Source of the DNA: an uncultured Clostridia bacterium
GTDB taxonomy: Bacteria; Bacillota; Clostridia; TANB77; CAG-508
Assembly: GCA_934101145.1 (NCBI GenBank)
Contig: CAKOPZ010000004.1
Span: 1 to 64,000 of the forward strand
Length of the DNA stretch: 64,000 nucleotides
Direction of reading: 5' to 3'
Made by a program: the position numbers and the translations under genes. The notes below the pieces were generated by a model. The model ran no database searches and was not told where the DNA came from. It worked only from the letters and a program-made list of their open reading frames with translations. Shown one piece after another: positions 8,613 to 18,007 of the stretch (positions within the stretch are counted from its first letter, which is position 1; every line of letters begins with the position of its first letter).

Positions 8613-10226
8613 ATGGCAAGCTGTTTAGGATTATATATTGAAACAAATGTAATTAAATATGCGAAAGTGTCTAAAGAACATGACATTTTGAAAATTGAAT
8701 CTTTCGGGATAAAATTTTATGAAAATTTAAATGAAGCAATTAAACAGGTTATTGCTGAGACATATAGCTATAAGATACCGATTAGTATTAATTTGTCAGA
8801 AGACGCGTATAATTATTTTTATATGTTTAATTTACTTAACAAAAATGATCTTAAAAAAGCTATAGAAACAGAGTTTGAATCTTATTGTTTTGATAAAAAT
8901 ATTAATAAGAATGCTTTTGAAGGCAGGTATGCTCTTGCTAATGCAATAGAAGATAAAGATAAGATAAAGGTAATATATGTTTCAACAAATAAAACAACAA
9001 TAAATAGAGAATCACAATTAGTTGAAGATGGAAGAGTAACATGCCTTACTCCTATCGGAATAAGTATTGCAAATATTGCAGAAGCAAAACAAAAAGAAAA
9101 TATTGTTATAGTTAATATTGAGGAGAATACAACATTTACGACAATAGTTAATCAAAAAGTTTATGATATAGAAAAAATAGATGAAGGTTCAAAACAAGTA
9201 TTAGAACAAATAAGCTATAAAGAAAATTCAATTTCCAAAGCTTATGAGATATGTAAAAATTCAACAATTTATACGATGGAAGGAAAAGAACTTCAAGACG
9301 AAGGAAATGAGTATTTAGATTACATTATGCCAACATTGTATAAGATTGTAGAAAAATTACAGAAGAAATTAACAAATTCTACAATAAAAATTAACAAGAT
9401 TTATATTACAGGAACAATGTCTGTAGTTAATAATATTGATTTATATTTTCAGGAATTTTTTACTACAGAAAAATGCGAAATATTAAAACCATATTTCGTA
9501 TCTGACAATATAAAAATAAACATAAAGGATTATATAGAGGTTAACTCTGCAATTGCAATCGCACTACAAGGTTTAGGCTATGGAGTTAAGAGTATGAACT
9601 TCAAAAAACAAAACTTTTTTGACAAATTGCCTGATTGGGCTAAAATTGAAATTGGGCCAAAAAGTAGTGATACAAAGATGCAATTTAGCTTTAGCAGTTT
9701 AAAATCTAAAATGGATGCTACAGAAAGGTGGATGCTTAGAACTGCAGGCGGAATATTAATGATTACATTATTATATTCAGGATTTTCCATATATTTAGAT
9801 AAGCAAATAGAAAATAAAATTACACAAGCTTCAGAATTACAAAGCTATACAAAAGCACAAATCTCTCTTGCAGAAGATGATGATAATAAAGTAAAACAAA
9901 AAGCAAATCAATATACAGAACTATCGGATAACTTAAAAAATATTAATAATAAAATAGCAGATGCAGCAAGTTCAAAGGATATGATACCTGATTTATTAAT
10001 GCAGATAATGACAGTTATTCCAAAAGATGTACAGATAACACAAATTGAAAATACAACAGGAAAGCATATACGAATAAAAGCTCAATCACAGAAATATGAA
10101 CAACTTGGTTATTTTAAAGCAAAAATAAAAGAAGATAACATATTAATGAAAAACACAGTTGTTTCATCACAAGGTGAAAGAGATGGAGGATTCATCAAAG
10201 TAACAATAGAGGGGGACTTGCCATGA
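8613..10226 (+). CDS. Fused PilM-PilN type IV pilus assembly protein
   Basis: About 537 residues. The first ~360 form an actin-like PilM domain (start MASCLGLYIE). A single membrane helix (RTAGGILMITLLYSGFSIYL, roughly residues 394-413) then leads into a coiled coil and a small domain matching PilN (MTVIPKDVQITQIE and onward). PilM and PilN are normally separate partners, PilM binding the cytoplasmic tail of PilN to couple the inner-membrane frame to the motor. Here they are one chain. AAGGAG at 8601-8606 selects ATG 8613 over an upstream in-frame ATG at 8544. The stop overlaps pilO. Confidence 0.8.
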   Translation: MASCLGLYIETNVIKYAKVSKEHDILKIESFGIKFYENLNEAIKQVIAETYSYKIPISINLSEDAYNYFYMFNLLNKNDLKKAIETEFESYCFDKNINKNAFEGRYALANAIEDKDKIKVIYVSTNKTTINRESQLVEDGRVTCLTPIGISIANIAEAKQKENIVIVNIEENTTFTTIVNQKVYDIEKIDEGSKQVLEQISYKENSISKAYEICKNSTIYTMEGKELQDEGNEYLDYIMPTLYKIVEKLQKKLTNSTIKINKIYITGTMSVVNNIDLYFQEFFTTEKCEILKPYFVSDNIKINIKDYIEVNSAIAIALQGLGYGVKSMNFKKQNFFDKLPDWAKIEIGPKSSDTKMQFSFSSLKSKMDATERWMLRTAGGILMITLLYSGFSIYLDKQIENKITQASELQSYTKAQISLAEDDDNKVKQKANQYTELSDNLKNINNKIADAASSKDMIPDLLMQIMTVIPKDVQITQIENTTGKHIRIKAQSQKYEQLGYFKAKIKEDNILMKNTVVSSQGERDGGFIKVTIEGDLP

Positions 10227-10933
10227 AAAAAATATTAATATCAATTTTGATTGTATTATTAATTGTGTTGACAGGTTTTACAATTTTTAAGGGAATATCG
10301 ATTGGAAATTTTAAAGTATTAAGTGCAAGCCAGATTAATGATAAAAATACGCAATTGACAGCAGAAATAGAAATAGCACAACAGCTATTAAAAAAGAATT
10401 ATCCAGAAACAAAGGAAAAACTTGCAAGTTCAATATCAGATTTATTAAGTAAAAAAGAAGAATATTTTAAACTTGCAAAATTAAGTTCAGATAAGGAAAT
10501 AACAAAAGCCAATACAGAAGAAACATATTTGATTGAATTCTTATGGACAAGAATAGGAAATCATGCAACATCAAAAGGCGTTAACTTAACTATTGATGTA
10601 AAAACAGGTGATGCAGGAGACCCAATGGTAAAAAATCTAACAATTACTGCTAAAGGTTATTATGTTGGAATAATGGATTTTGTATCATCATTAGAAAACG
10701 ACGATAAACTTAATTTTAAAATTGAAAACTTTAAATTAGTTCAAGAGGATGAATTGTTAACAGCAACATTTAATGTTAGAGGAATAAGAATAAAAACAGA
10801 AAATGTTACAAATACAACTTCAGATAATACTGCTCAATCACAAGATGATACAACTCAAACAACTAATACAACAGAAGATACAAGCAAATTTAATCAATTA
10901 ACAGGTGCGGTTGATAATAGTCTTGCACCATAA
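10223..10933 (+). CDS. PilO-like type IV pilus assembly protein
   Basis: 236 residues: an N-terminal membrane anchor (residues 4-25), a helical/coiled region, a ferredoxin-like domain (LTITAKGYYVGIMDFVSSLE) and a Thr/Asn/Asp-rich tail. The order matches PilO, which pairs with PilN outside the inner membrane to form the alignment complex. The start overlaps the preceding stop in an ATGA junction, so the two are translationally coupled. Sequence divergence means the call rests partly on gene order. Confidence 0.75.
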   Translation: MKKILISILIVLLIVLTGFTIFKGISIGNFKVLSASQINDKNTQLTAEIEIAQQLLKKNYPETKEKLASSISDLLSKKEEYFKLAKLSSDKEITKANTEETYLIEFLWTRIGNHATSKGVNLTIDVKTGDAGDPMVKNLTITAKGYYVGIMDFVSSLENDDKLNFKIENFKLVQEDELLTATFNVRGIRIKTENVTNTTSDNTAQSQDDTTQTTNTTEDTSKFNQLTGAVDNSLAP

Positions 10934-10959
10934 GAATATTATTAAAATGGAGGAAATAT

Positions 10960-11403
10960 ATGGTTAAATCAGTCATTAAAGAAATATGCATAATGTTACT
11001 TTTATGTATTGCAATTGCATTAATATTGGGAATAATATTTTATGATTATATCCCATCTAACAGAGTGATTCCAGCCAAAGAAGCTTATGTTACTCCAAAT
11101 GAAGTTGAAGAAGAAATTAATGAACAGATAACAGAAGTTGAAAAAACAGAGGTATCTTATGAAATAACAGATGCAGATTTAAATATATATAAGCAATCAT
11201 CTAGTTATAAACCGGGAAAGAAAGATCCTTTTTCAAAACCTGGAACAAGTTCAACATCTTCAAATAATAACACAAACAATAATTCAAATTCAAATACAAC
11301 TTCTAATAATAATGGAAGTAGTAAGAATGATGATACCTCAAGCAAAGGCGATGTTGATAAAAACTCAACAGGAACGTTTTTTAATGATACAGGTATCAAA
11401 TAA
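10960..11403 (+). CDS. Membrane-anchored PilP-like / pilus cluster protein
   Basis: 147 residues: one membrane helix (about 7-27), an acidic linker, then SYKPGKKDPFSKPG and a low-complexity Asn/Ser/Thr tail. The K/R-DPF motif is typical of PilP, the partner of PilN-PilO, but the beta domain of PilP is missing, so this is at most a shortened analogue. It lies between pilO and the main pilin, with a GGAGG site before the ATG. Confidence 0.5.
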   Translation: MVKSVIKEICIMLLLCIAIALILGIIFYDYIPSNRVIPAKEAYVTPNEVEEEINEQITEVEKTEVSYEITDADLNIYKQSSSYKPGKKDPFSKPGTSSTSSNNNTNNNSNSNTTSNNNGSSKNDDTSSKGDVDKNSTGTFFNDTGIK

Positions 11404-11459
11404 ATAAGGTTATATTTATTATTAAATATATACAAAATATTTTAAAGGAGGAATTTTTT

Positions 11460-11696
11460 ATGCTAAAAAGTCAAAAAGGTATTACTCTAGTAGCTTTAGT
11501 TGTAACAATTGTTGTTTTAATCATACTTGCTACAATTAGTATTTCTGTTGCTATAAATGGAGGAATTATTGGTAAAGCACAAGAAGCTAAAAATGCATAT
11601 GTAGGACAAGACGACAAATTTAATGAATTTACAGCTAACACAGTAAAATATATTGATGATTATTTAACAGCTTATAATGCAACTATAACAAAATAG
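11460..11696 (+). CDS. Small type IV pilin / pseudopilin
   Basis: 78 residues with a prepilin leader ending QKG, then ITLVALVVTIVVLIILATIS, the hydrophobic assembly helix. Cleavage is expected after the glycine. Position 5 of the mature protein is Ala, where classical pilins have Glu; this variant is common among clostridial GITLxALVxTI proteins. A strong AAAGGAGG site suggests high expression, and the stable hairpin immediately after the gene could protect its message. It is probably the major subunit of this cluster. Confidence 0.8.
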   Translation: MLKSQKGITLVALVVTIVVLIILATISISVAINGGIIGKAQEAKNAYVGQDDKFNEFTANTVKYIDDYLTAYNATITK

Positions 11697-11735
11697 TTAT
11701 TAATTTAAATAGTTTAAAATTAATTTAAACTAAAT

Positions 11736-11795
11736 AGAGGTTATCTATATGGTATCATTTTATGATAATTATATTTAGGTAACCTCTGTTGTTAT
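11736..11795 (+). terminator. Hairpin after the pilin gene
   Basis: AGAGGTTA (11736-11743) pairs with TAACCTCT (11780-11787), with an inner ATCAT/ATGAT stem; the tail is only moderately T-rich. It could be a partial terminator or an mRNA-stabilising structure that raises pilin output relative to downstream genes. Confidence 0.55.
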
Positions 11796-11843
11796 ATATT
11801 AAGAAATAAAAGATTTAGTGTATAACAAATACTATAATCACTG

Positions 11844-11916
11844 TTGCTTTTGAGATTTCATTGTTACATTCGGAAATTAAAATCGGTGAAAACAAATGAC
11901 GAAAAAAGTTGCTTTG
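11844..11916. repeat. Dispersed repeat, diverged copy without the hairpin
   Basis: The tract from GCTTTTGAGATTTC to GTTGCTTTG aligns by eye with the conserved tracts ending at 5476 and 23075, keeping the ends and the spacing but differing in the centre. The palindrome that precedes the other copies is absent. Confidence 0.5.
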
Positions 11917-11943
11917 TTCATATAATTATGATTGGAGGGAAAT

Positions 11944-12771
11944 ATGGACTATATATTATATTTATTGATTTTTTGCATAGGTACAGTTTTTGGTAGTTTT
12001 TTTACTCTTGCTGTATATAGAATTCCACTTAGACAAGACATAACACATACTCGTTCATATTGTCCAAAGTGTAATCATAAATTATCTTTTTGGGATATGA
12101 TTCCAATTTTAAGCTATGTATTTTTGGGAGGAAAATGCAGATATTGTAAACAAAAAATTAGACCAAGATATTTGCTACTTGAAATTTTATCTGGAATCGT
12201 TTTTGTTTTATTTGCGATTTCAATTAGATTTAGCATTTGGAATGTTGTGTTCTTAGACAAGCAGGTTATATCATATTTAGTTGCAGGATTATTATACATT
12301 GCAACATTATTTATAATTGCTGGAATTGATAAGGAGAATATAAAAATTGAAAAGCCGGTACTATTATTTGGCTTTATTTGTGTTACTTTATATATGATGT
12401 ATCTATATATAGTAGGGATAGAAACTAATGTATATAGATATGTTATATGTTTAGTGTGCTTTTTAATATTAACATTTACAGATACAATTTACATAAGAAA
12501 AAATGCAAAAGAAAATTATACAATAGATATTTTATTATTATTAATCGTAATGCTTATGTTTACATATGAAACGGTATGTATTTATACAATAATAATTACT
12601 ATGGTAGCAATTGCAATACAATTAATATTAAAAAGAATTTGTATAAAAAAGAATAAGTGTGTAAAGAAACAAGAAACTGTTAATACAAAAATTCCGATTG
12701 GATTTTATATGTGTATTGCAAATATAGTGGCTTTAATTGTAAGTAATTTATACATATTCTATTACTTGTAA
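11944..12771 (+). CDS. Prepilin peptidase (type IV leader peptidase / methyltransferase)
   Basis: About 275 residues, multi-pass membrane enzyme that cleaves the leader from prepilins and methylates the new N-terminus. The N-terminal domain has GSFFTLAVYRIPL and the zinc tetracysteine CPKC...CRYC. The first catalytic Asp is probably in AGIDKENIKIE; the usual GxGD of the second active site is not evident, the nearest candidate being LTFTDTIYI. TTGGAGGG supplies the ribosome site, so ATG 11944 is the start, not TTG 11932. Its substrates are encoded on both sides. Confidence 0.82.
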   Translation: MDYILYLLIFCIGTVFGSFFTLAVYRIPLRQDITHTRSYCPKCNHKLSFWDMIPILSYVFLGGKCRYCKQKIRPRYLLLEILSGIVFVLFAISIRFSIWNVVFLDKQVISYLVAGLLYIATLFIIAGIDKENIKIEKPVLLFGFICVTLYMMYLYIVGIETNVYRYVICLVCFLILTFTDTIYIRKNAKENYTIDILLLLIVMLMFTYETVCIYTIIITMVAIAIQLILKRICIKKNKCVKKQETVNTKIPIGFYMCIANIVALIVSNLYIFYYL

Positions 12772-12789
12772 TAAAGAAAAGAGGTAAAA

Positions 12790-13197
12790 ATGAAGGTTGC
12801 AAATTTAAAATCAGAATCTGGTTTTACAATGACTGATTTGGTGGTCGCATTAATAATATTTTCTATGCTTGCAGGTCTTGTTGGTACATTTTTATATTCT
12901 TCATATAAATCACAACTAGAGACAAAGCTTGCTGGAGATGCAAGTTATTATGCTATAAAGATATTAGAAGATATTGATAAAATAAGTTATGATGATGTTA
13001 CAAATGGTATGGAAAGTAATTATAAATCAAAATTTTCTATTCCAAGTGGATATAATTTGACATTGGAAGTTAGCAATTACAATGAAGGAACAAGCAAATT
13101 AGATCTTATAAAAAATGTAAAATTAACAATAAAATATGGACTTGATAATGAAACAAAGTCTATTGTAATAAACAAAATAAAAGTAAAAGAGGTCTAA
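12790..13197 (+). CDS. Minor pilin, PilV/GspI-like
   Basis: 135 residues beginning with a short leader ending ESG, then FTMTDLVVALIIFSMLAG, a class III prepilin helix with Asp at mature position 5. The globular part is short and beta-rich. It belongs to the minor pilins that prime pilus assembly. It sits 18 nt after the peptidase gene with a GAGG site, in the same transcript. Confidence 0.75.
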   Translation: MKVANLKSESGFTMTDLVVALIIFSMLAGLVGTFLYSSYKSQLETKLAGDASYYAIKILEDIDKISYDDVTNGMESNYKSKFSIPSGYNLTLEVSNYNEGTSKLDLIKNVKLTIKYGLDNETKSIVINKIKVKEV

Positions 13198-13230
13198 TTT
13201 ATAATTAATCTTAGAAAGGATAGATTACTT

Positions 13231-13668
13231 ATGAAGTGTGAAAAAGGTGTAACATTAACAGCATTGGTTGCATATGTAATGGTTTTTATGATAATTATAA
13301 GCATTGTTTCTATGATATCAACACATTTTTATGGAAATCTTGCAAAAGTAAAGGAGCCAGCGAAATATGTTTTGGAATTTAATAAATTTGCTATGTTTTT
13401 TATAACAGACGTAAAATTAAATAATTCTATTAATTCAATTTCCACAACTTCAATTGAATTTGGGGATGGAACAAAATATGAATATAAAAATAGTAAAATA
13501 TATAGAAATAATCAGGCTATTTGCAAAAATGTATCTTCATTTGAATTTACAAAAGGTGAATACACAGAAAATAATTATAGCAAAACATTAGTTAATGTTA
13601 AAGCAGTATATGGACAAAGTGAGAATGCATTAAGTAGAACAGTAGACTTTGTTTTAAAATATTGGTAA
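13231..13668 (+). CDS. Minor pilin, PilW/GspJ-like
   Basis: 145 residues. The leader ends EKG, followed by VTLTALVAYVMVFMIIISIV as the assembly helix, with Ala at mature position 5. A beta-rich domain follows, resembling the PilW/PulJ class (YKNSKIYRNNQAICKNVSSFEF). Role by position: minor pilin of this cluster. Confidence 0.7.
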   Translation: MKCEKGVTLTALVAYVMVFMIIISIVSMISTHFYGNLAKVKEPAKYVLEFNKFAMFFITDVKLNNSINSISTTSIEFGDGTKYEYKNSKIYRNNQAICKNVSSFEFTKGEYTENNYSKTLVNVKAVYGQSENALSRTVDFVLKYW

Positions 13669-13754
13669 ATTAATGTAAATAATAATAAGTACTATTTAAA
13701 ATGTTTATGATATAGTATAATAGTTTTATATAAACAAAAGAAAGGAGAATTACT

Positions 13755-15380
13755 ATGGGGGAAAGAAATAGACAACCTTTAGGAATAGAACTTGTAAAAA
13801 GAGGAATAGTAACAGAAGAGGATATAACAAGAGCACTTGAATTTCAAAAAACACAACCAGGAAGAAAACTAGGAGATATATTAAATACTTTAAAAGTTTG
13901 TGATTCATATGTGCTGATAGATGCTATTGGAGATATTTTGGAAGAAAATGCAATGTTTCTTCGTGAAAGCGACATAAAGGTTAATATACTTGATTATATT
14001 TCAATAGATCTTGCTAAAGCCAACAAAGCAATTCCTTTTGAAGTTGGTGGAGGTAAAATTAAGGTGTGTTTTGCAGATACATCAAATAAAAAATCTGTAG
14101 AAACAATTAGACTTTTATTGTTAAATAGAGGGCTAATTATGGAAAAATATATTACATTTGCTACCAATATTGAAAATATTTTAGCAAGTTTAGAAGGAAA
14201 ATCTGGAGATATTGATATTAATGCTGATGTATCAGGCTTAATAGATAGTGTAATAAAATCTGCTATGGAGAAAAGAGCAAGTGATATTCATATAGAGCCA
14301 CTTCAAAAATCATTAAGAATTAGGTATAGAATTGATGGACAATTGGTAACAGTTACAACAATTGATAATGAAAAACAATCACAAATAATTGGAAGACTTA
14401 AGGCTATATCTAATATGCATCAAGAAAAACAAGAATCTCAAGATGGAAGAATTATCATGTATCCAGACTATAATATTCGTGTGTCTTCACAAAAAAATAT
14501 TTATGGTGAAAAATTCGTTTTGAGATTACTTAAAAAGAATGAAAATGTTAAGGAAATATTTGAGCTTGGTTTTCCAAGAGATGAAAAATTATTAAAAGAT
14601 GCATTTAATAAGAAAAATAGTATTACAGTTATTGCAGCACCAACTGGAGAAGGAAAAACTACTACTTTATATAGTATTATTGATTACCTAAATAGACCAG
14701 AAATAAATATTACAACAATTGAGGATCCAGTAGAAATTCGTATTAATGGATTAAATCAAATTGAAATTGATAATAAAACAACATTTGCAGGTTCTTTAAG
14801 AACAGTTTTAAGACAGGATCCAGATATTATATTAGTTGGTGAAATTAGAGATGATGAAACAGCAGAGATTGCAATGCAAGCTGGACAAACAGGTCATTAT
14901 GTATTATCAACAATTCATACAATAAATAGCATAGAAGTTGTAACAAGATTAAGAAAAATGGGGATATCAAATTACGATATTTCAAGTACACTTGCTACAG
15001 CTGTATCACAAAGATTAGTAAGAAAATTGTGTCCAAACTGCAGAAAAGAAAGAGACTTTACTAAAGAAGAGATAGAAATTATGACTAAAATAGGAAATCA
15101 GTATGGTGTTTCATTTGATTTTGAAGGTAAAAAGACATATGATGCAGTAGGATGTAAAAAATGCAATAATAGTGGGTATTATGAGAGAATAGGTATTTTC
15201 GAAGTATTAATATTAAATGATAAGATTAGAACATTAATTTCAAACAATGCACCTGTAATTGATATAAAAAAAGCTGCTATGGAAGAAGGATATTTACCAC
15301 TTGTTATTGATGGTATAAAAAGAGTTTTAGATGGCACAACAAATTTAAATGAACTAAATAATAAATTAGCACTTTATTAA
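13755..15380 (+). CDS. pilB: PilB/GspE-type pilus extension ATPase
   Basis: 541 residues. An N-terminal T2SSE domain (about 1-140) precedes a secretion ATPase core: Walker A APTGEGKTTT, Asp box, Walker B DPDIILVGEIRD, His box. A C-terminal zinc tetracysteine (LCPNC and GCKKC) marks PilB/GspE rather than PilT. The hexamer powers polymerisation at the cytoplasmic face. Walker A has Glu in place of the more usual Ser (GPTGSGKT). Its partners PilT and PilC follow directly. Confidence 0.93.
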   Translation: MGERNRQPLGIELVKRGIVTEEDITRALEFQKTQPGRKLGDILNTLKVCDSYVLIDAIGDILEENAMFLRESDIKVNILDYISIDLAKANKAIPFEVGGGKIKVCFADTSNKKSVETIRLLLLNRGLIMEKYITFATNIENILASLEGKSGDIDINADVSGLIDSVIKSAMEKRASDIHIEPLQKSLRIRYRIDGQLVTVTTIDNEKQSQIIGRLKAISNMHQEKQESQDGRIIMYPDYNIRVSSQKNIYGEKFVLRLLKKNENVKEIFELGFPRDEKLLKDAFNKKNSITVIAAPTGEGKTTTLYSIIDYLNRPEINITTIEDPVEIRINGLNQIEIDNKTTFAGSLRTVLRQDPDIILVGEIRDDETAEIAMQAGQTGHYVLSTIHTINSIEVVTRLRKMGISNYDISSTLATAVSQRLVRKLCPNCRKERDFTKEEIEIMTKIGNQYGVSFDFEGKKTYDAVGCKKCNNSGYYERIGIFEVLILNDKIRTLISNNAPVIDIKKAAMEEGYLPLVIDGIKRVLDGTTNLNELNNKLALY

Positions 15381-15404
15381 TATTAAAGGTTAGGAGGGAA
15401 ACGA

Positions 15405-16523
15405 ATGATAGATATAGATTTAATATTGACAATAGCCAAAGAAAGAGATGCTTCTGATGTGCATTTAATATGTGGAATGAAGCCTATACTAAGAATTATG
15501 AGAAAATTAGTTCATATTGAGGAATTAGAAGAACTTACAGTTGACGATATGAATGATGCATACGATTATTTTGTACGTGGAAATCTAGATAAAGACAAAG
15601 TATTCAAAGATACAAGAAAACTAGACTGTTCATATGAATTTGAAGACATACGTTTAAGGGTAAATATTTCATATTCTGATGAAATTCCATTGTTTACATT
15701 AAGACTTATAAAAAAGAATTTACCTAAATATGAAGAACTGGGTGTACCAGATGTTGTAAGGAGGATGACACATCAACCACAAGGATTGATTTTGGTAACA
15801 GGAAAAACAAACTCTGGTAAAACAACAACACTTAATGCTTTGATTAATGAAATAAATGAGACACAAAATAAAAAGATTTTAACATTGGAGAATCCTGTTG
15901 AATATAAACACAAATCAAAAAAATCAGTAATAGTTCAAAAGGAAATTGGTCTTGGACGCGATTGCTTAACATTTAGTGATGGTGTTAAAAACTCTTTAAG
16001 AGAGGACTGTGATATTCTTGTAATAGGTGAGATTAGAGATAAGGAAACAATGGAAGCTGCAATTGAAACAGCAGAGTCAGGACATTTGGTTATTGGAACA
16101 CTGCATACAAAATCATGTGCTGAAACAATAGACAGAATGGTAAATTTCTATGAAATAAGAGATCAACAAACTGTAAAATATATGATTTCATCATTATTAA
16201 AATTAGTTATATCACAAAGGTTATTACCATCTAAAAGAGGGGATTTAGTATTGGTACCAGAAGTTATGGTTGTTGATAATATAATTTCGGGTATAATAAG
16301 AAAAGATAAGATAAGCGTTTCTGAAATAGAAGATGCAATTCAAAGCAATAGCGAAAAGGGAAGTATAGGACTTATAAATTCTATAGCAGAGTTATTTGTC
16401 AATGATGTTATTACATTAGAGCAAGCAAAAGCTCAAATAGAAGAGAAAAATATAGAGATTTTAAATAGAACAATAATGCAATTAAAAATAAAAAGAGATA
16501 GAGAAAATAGAATAGAACAATAA
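15405..16523 (+). CDS. pilT: PilT-type pilus retraction ATPase
   Basis: 372 residues, shorter than PilB and without the zinc tetracysteine, as in PilT. Features include ASDVHLICGMKPILRI near the N-terminus, Walker A VTGKTNSGKTTT, Walker B DILVIGEIRD, and the His box HLVIGTLHTKS. It drives filament disassembly, giving twitching motility or DNA uptake in bacteria that have it. The Walker A sequence is unusual (TNSGKT for TGSGKS). GGAGGG lies before the ATG. Confidence 0.9.
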   Translation: MIDIDLILTIAKERDASDVHLICGMKPILRIMRKLVHIEELEELTVDDMNDAYDYFVRGNLDKDKVFKDTRKLDCSYEFEDIRLRVNISYSDEIPLFTLRLIKKNLPKYEELGVPDVVRRMTHQPQGLILVTGKTNSGKTTTLNALINEINETQNKKILTLENPVEYKHKSKKSVIVQKEIGLGRDCLTFSDGVKNSLREDCDILVIGEIRDKETMEAAIETAESGHLVIGTLHTKSCAETIDRMVNFYEIRDQQTVKYMISSLLKLVISQRLLPSKRGDLVLVPEVMVVDNIISGIIRKDKISVSEIEDAIQSNSEKGSIGLINSIAELFVNDVITLEQAKAQIEEKNIEILNRTIMQLKIKRDRENRIEQ

Positions 16524-16574
16524 AATACATATCTATGAATATTAGATATAAATAATTGTTAAAAGGAGGAGGAA

Positions 16575-17939
16575 ATGCCAGAGTATAGATACAGAGCGAT
16601 AACTGATAAGGGACAAATTGTAAATAATAGAGTAGAAGATGTAAATAGAAATACTTTAATTAAAAGATTAAAAAACAACAATTTGTTGCCTATTAGTATT
16701 ACGCAAGTTAGGTATAATAGTAAAAAGAAAAAAGTAAGTAAAAGAAATGTTATGGATATTGCAGATATCATGAAACAGGCCGATTCATCTAATATTTTAC
16801 AAGGTAGAATTGTTAATAAGCCAAAATTTAAAGAAAGAGTTAATCTTGCACTTGCTAGGGATGAAAAGGTAACTCCAAGAGATATAATAATTTTTACTCA
16901 AAATTTTTATTTACTTAAAAAAGCTAATTTTAATAATATTCATGCATTAAGTACAATAATTGAAAGTACAGAGAATATGACTTTAAGAGGAGTACTTGAA
17001 GACATACTTGCTGGTGTTGAAGATGGTGAATATATGTATACAACAATGGAATATTATTCTAATATATTTCCATATCTTTATACAAATATGATTAAGGTTG
17101 GAGAGTTATCAGGAAATCTTACAAAATCACTTGAACAAGCTGTAAAGTATATGGAAACATCAACTGATACAAGTAATAAGCTTAGAAAAATAATACTTCC
17201 AAATGCTATACAATTGGTTCTATTAATTGGTTTATTAATATTTGGTGTAGCATATATTATACCTTTAATACAAGAATCTTTTGCTGCTGCAGGAGCTACT
17301 ACTCAACTTCCTGCAATAACGCTTTGGTTTGTTGATTTTTGTAATCGAGTACAGCAATTCTGGTATATTCCAGTGATAATAATTGCAGGAATTGCTACAA
17401 TTATTGTAACATACATTAATACTCCAAAAGGTAAATATAATTTTCACTATTTTAAATACAAAATGCCAGTGTTTGGAAGCCTAATTTATGCTATGGATTT
17501 TGAAAGATTAATGAAAGCTATGCTTTTAAATTTGGAGAATGGTATGAGAATTCAAGAGGCATTAGAGGTTAGTAAATCAGTAGTAAAAAACTATGTTATG
17601 CTTTCTATTATTGAAACGGCTATTAACAATATTTTAATTGGTGCATCTTGGATAGAGCCATTTGAAAGATCAGGACTTTCATCTTCAATGGAAACTGAAA
17701 TGCTTAAAATAGGTATGCAAACAGATTTAACTGGAATGATGAGAAAACTTGTTGAATATATGGAAATTGATATAGAGAACAAAATGCAGAAAGTAATGAG
17801 CGTATTACCACAAATTGTATATGCAATTGTTGGTATAGCATTGATTTTCTTGGTAATTGTAATTATTGTACCTTGTATACAATTGTATATGGGTGATTGG
17901 CTATTTGACTCTGTAGACTTACCAGAACAATTCAAATAA
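16575..17939 (+). CDS. pilC: PilC/GspF-type inner-membrane platform protein
   Basis: 454 residues. The N-terminus EYRYRAITDKGQIV is the standard PilC/GspF opening. Two repeated GspF cytoplasmic domains are each followed by membrane helices near residues 208-230, 255-276 and 418-442. PilC connects the ATPases to the growing pilus. AAAGGAGGAGG precedes the start. It is the last gene of the pilus cluster. Confidence 0.92.
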   Translation: MPEYRYRAITDKGQIVNNRVEDVNRNTLIKRLKNNNLLPISITQVRYNSKKKKVSKRNVMDIADIMKQADSSNILQGRIVNKPKFKERVNLALARDEKVTPRDIIIFTQNFYLLKKANFNNIHALSTIIESTENMTLRGVLEDILAGVEDGEYMYTTMEYYSNIFPYLYTNMIKVGELSGNLTKSLEQAVKYMETSTDTSNKLRKIILPNAIQLVLLIGLLIFGVAYIIPLIQESFAAAGATTQLPAITLWFVDFCNRVQQFWYIPVIIIAGIATIIVTYINTPKGKYNFHYFKYKMPVFGSLIYAMDFERLMKAMLLNLENGMRIQEALEVSKSVVKNYVMLSIIETAINNILIGASWIEPFERSGLSSSMETEMLKIGMQTDLTGMMRKLVEYMEIDIENKMQKVMSVLPQIVYAIVGIALIFLVIVIIVPCIQLYMGDWLFDSVDLPEQFK

Positions 17940-17972
17940 ATGTTATTATTAAATATGAATAAAGCAACTAAG

Positions 17973-18001
17973 TTGACAAAAATAGTAAAAAATAGTATAA
18001 T
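17973..18001 (+). promoter_or_regulatory. Consensus sigma-A promoter of a candidate small RNA
   Basis: TTGACA at 17973-17978, a 17-nt spacer and TATAAT at 17996-18001: a perfect match in all 12 positions. Transcription should start near 18008, about 295 nt upstream of the RNase J start codon. Confidence 0.85.
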
Positions 18002-18007
18002 CTATAA

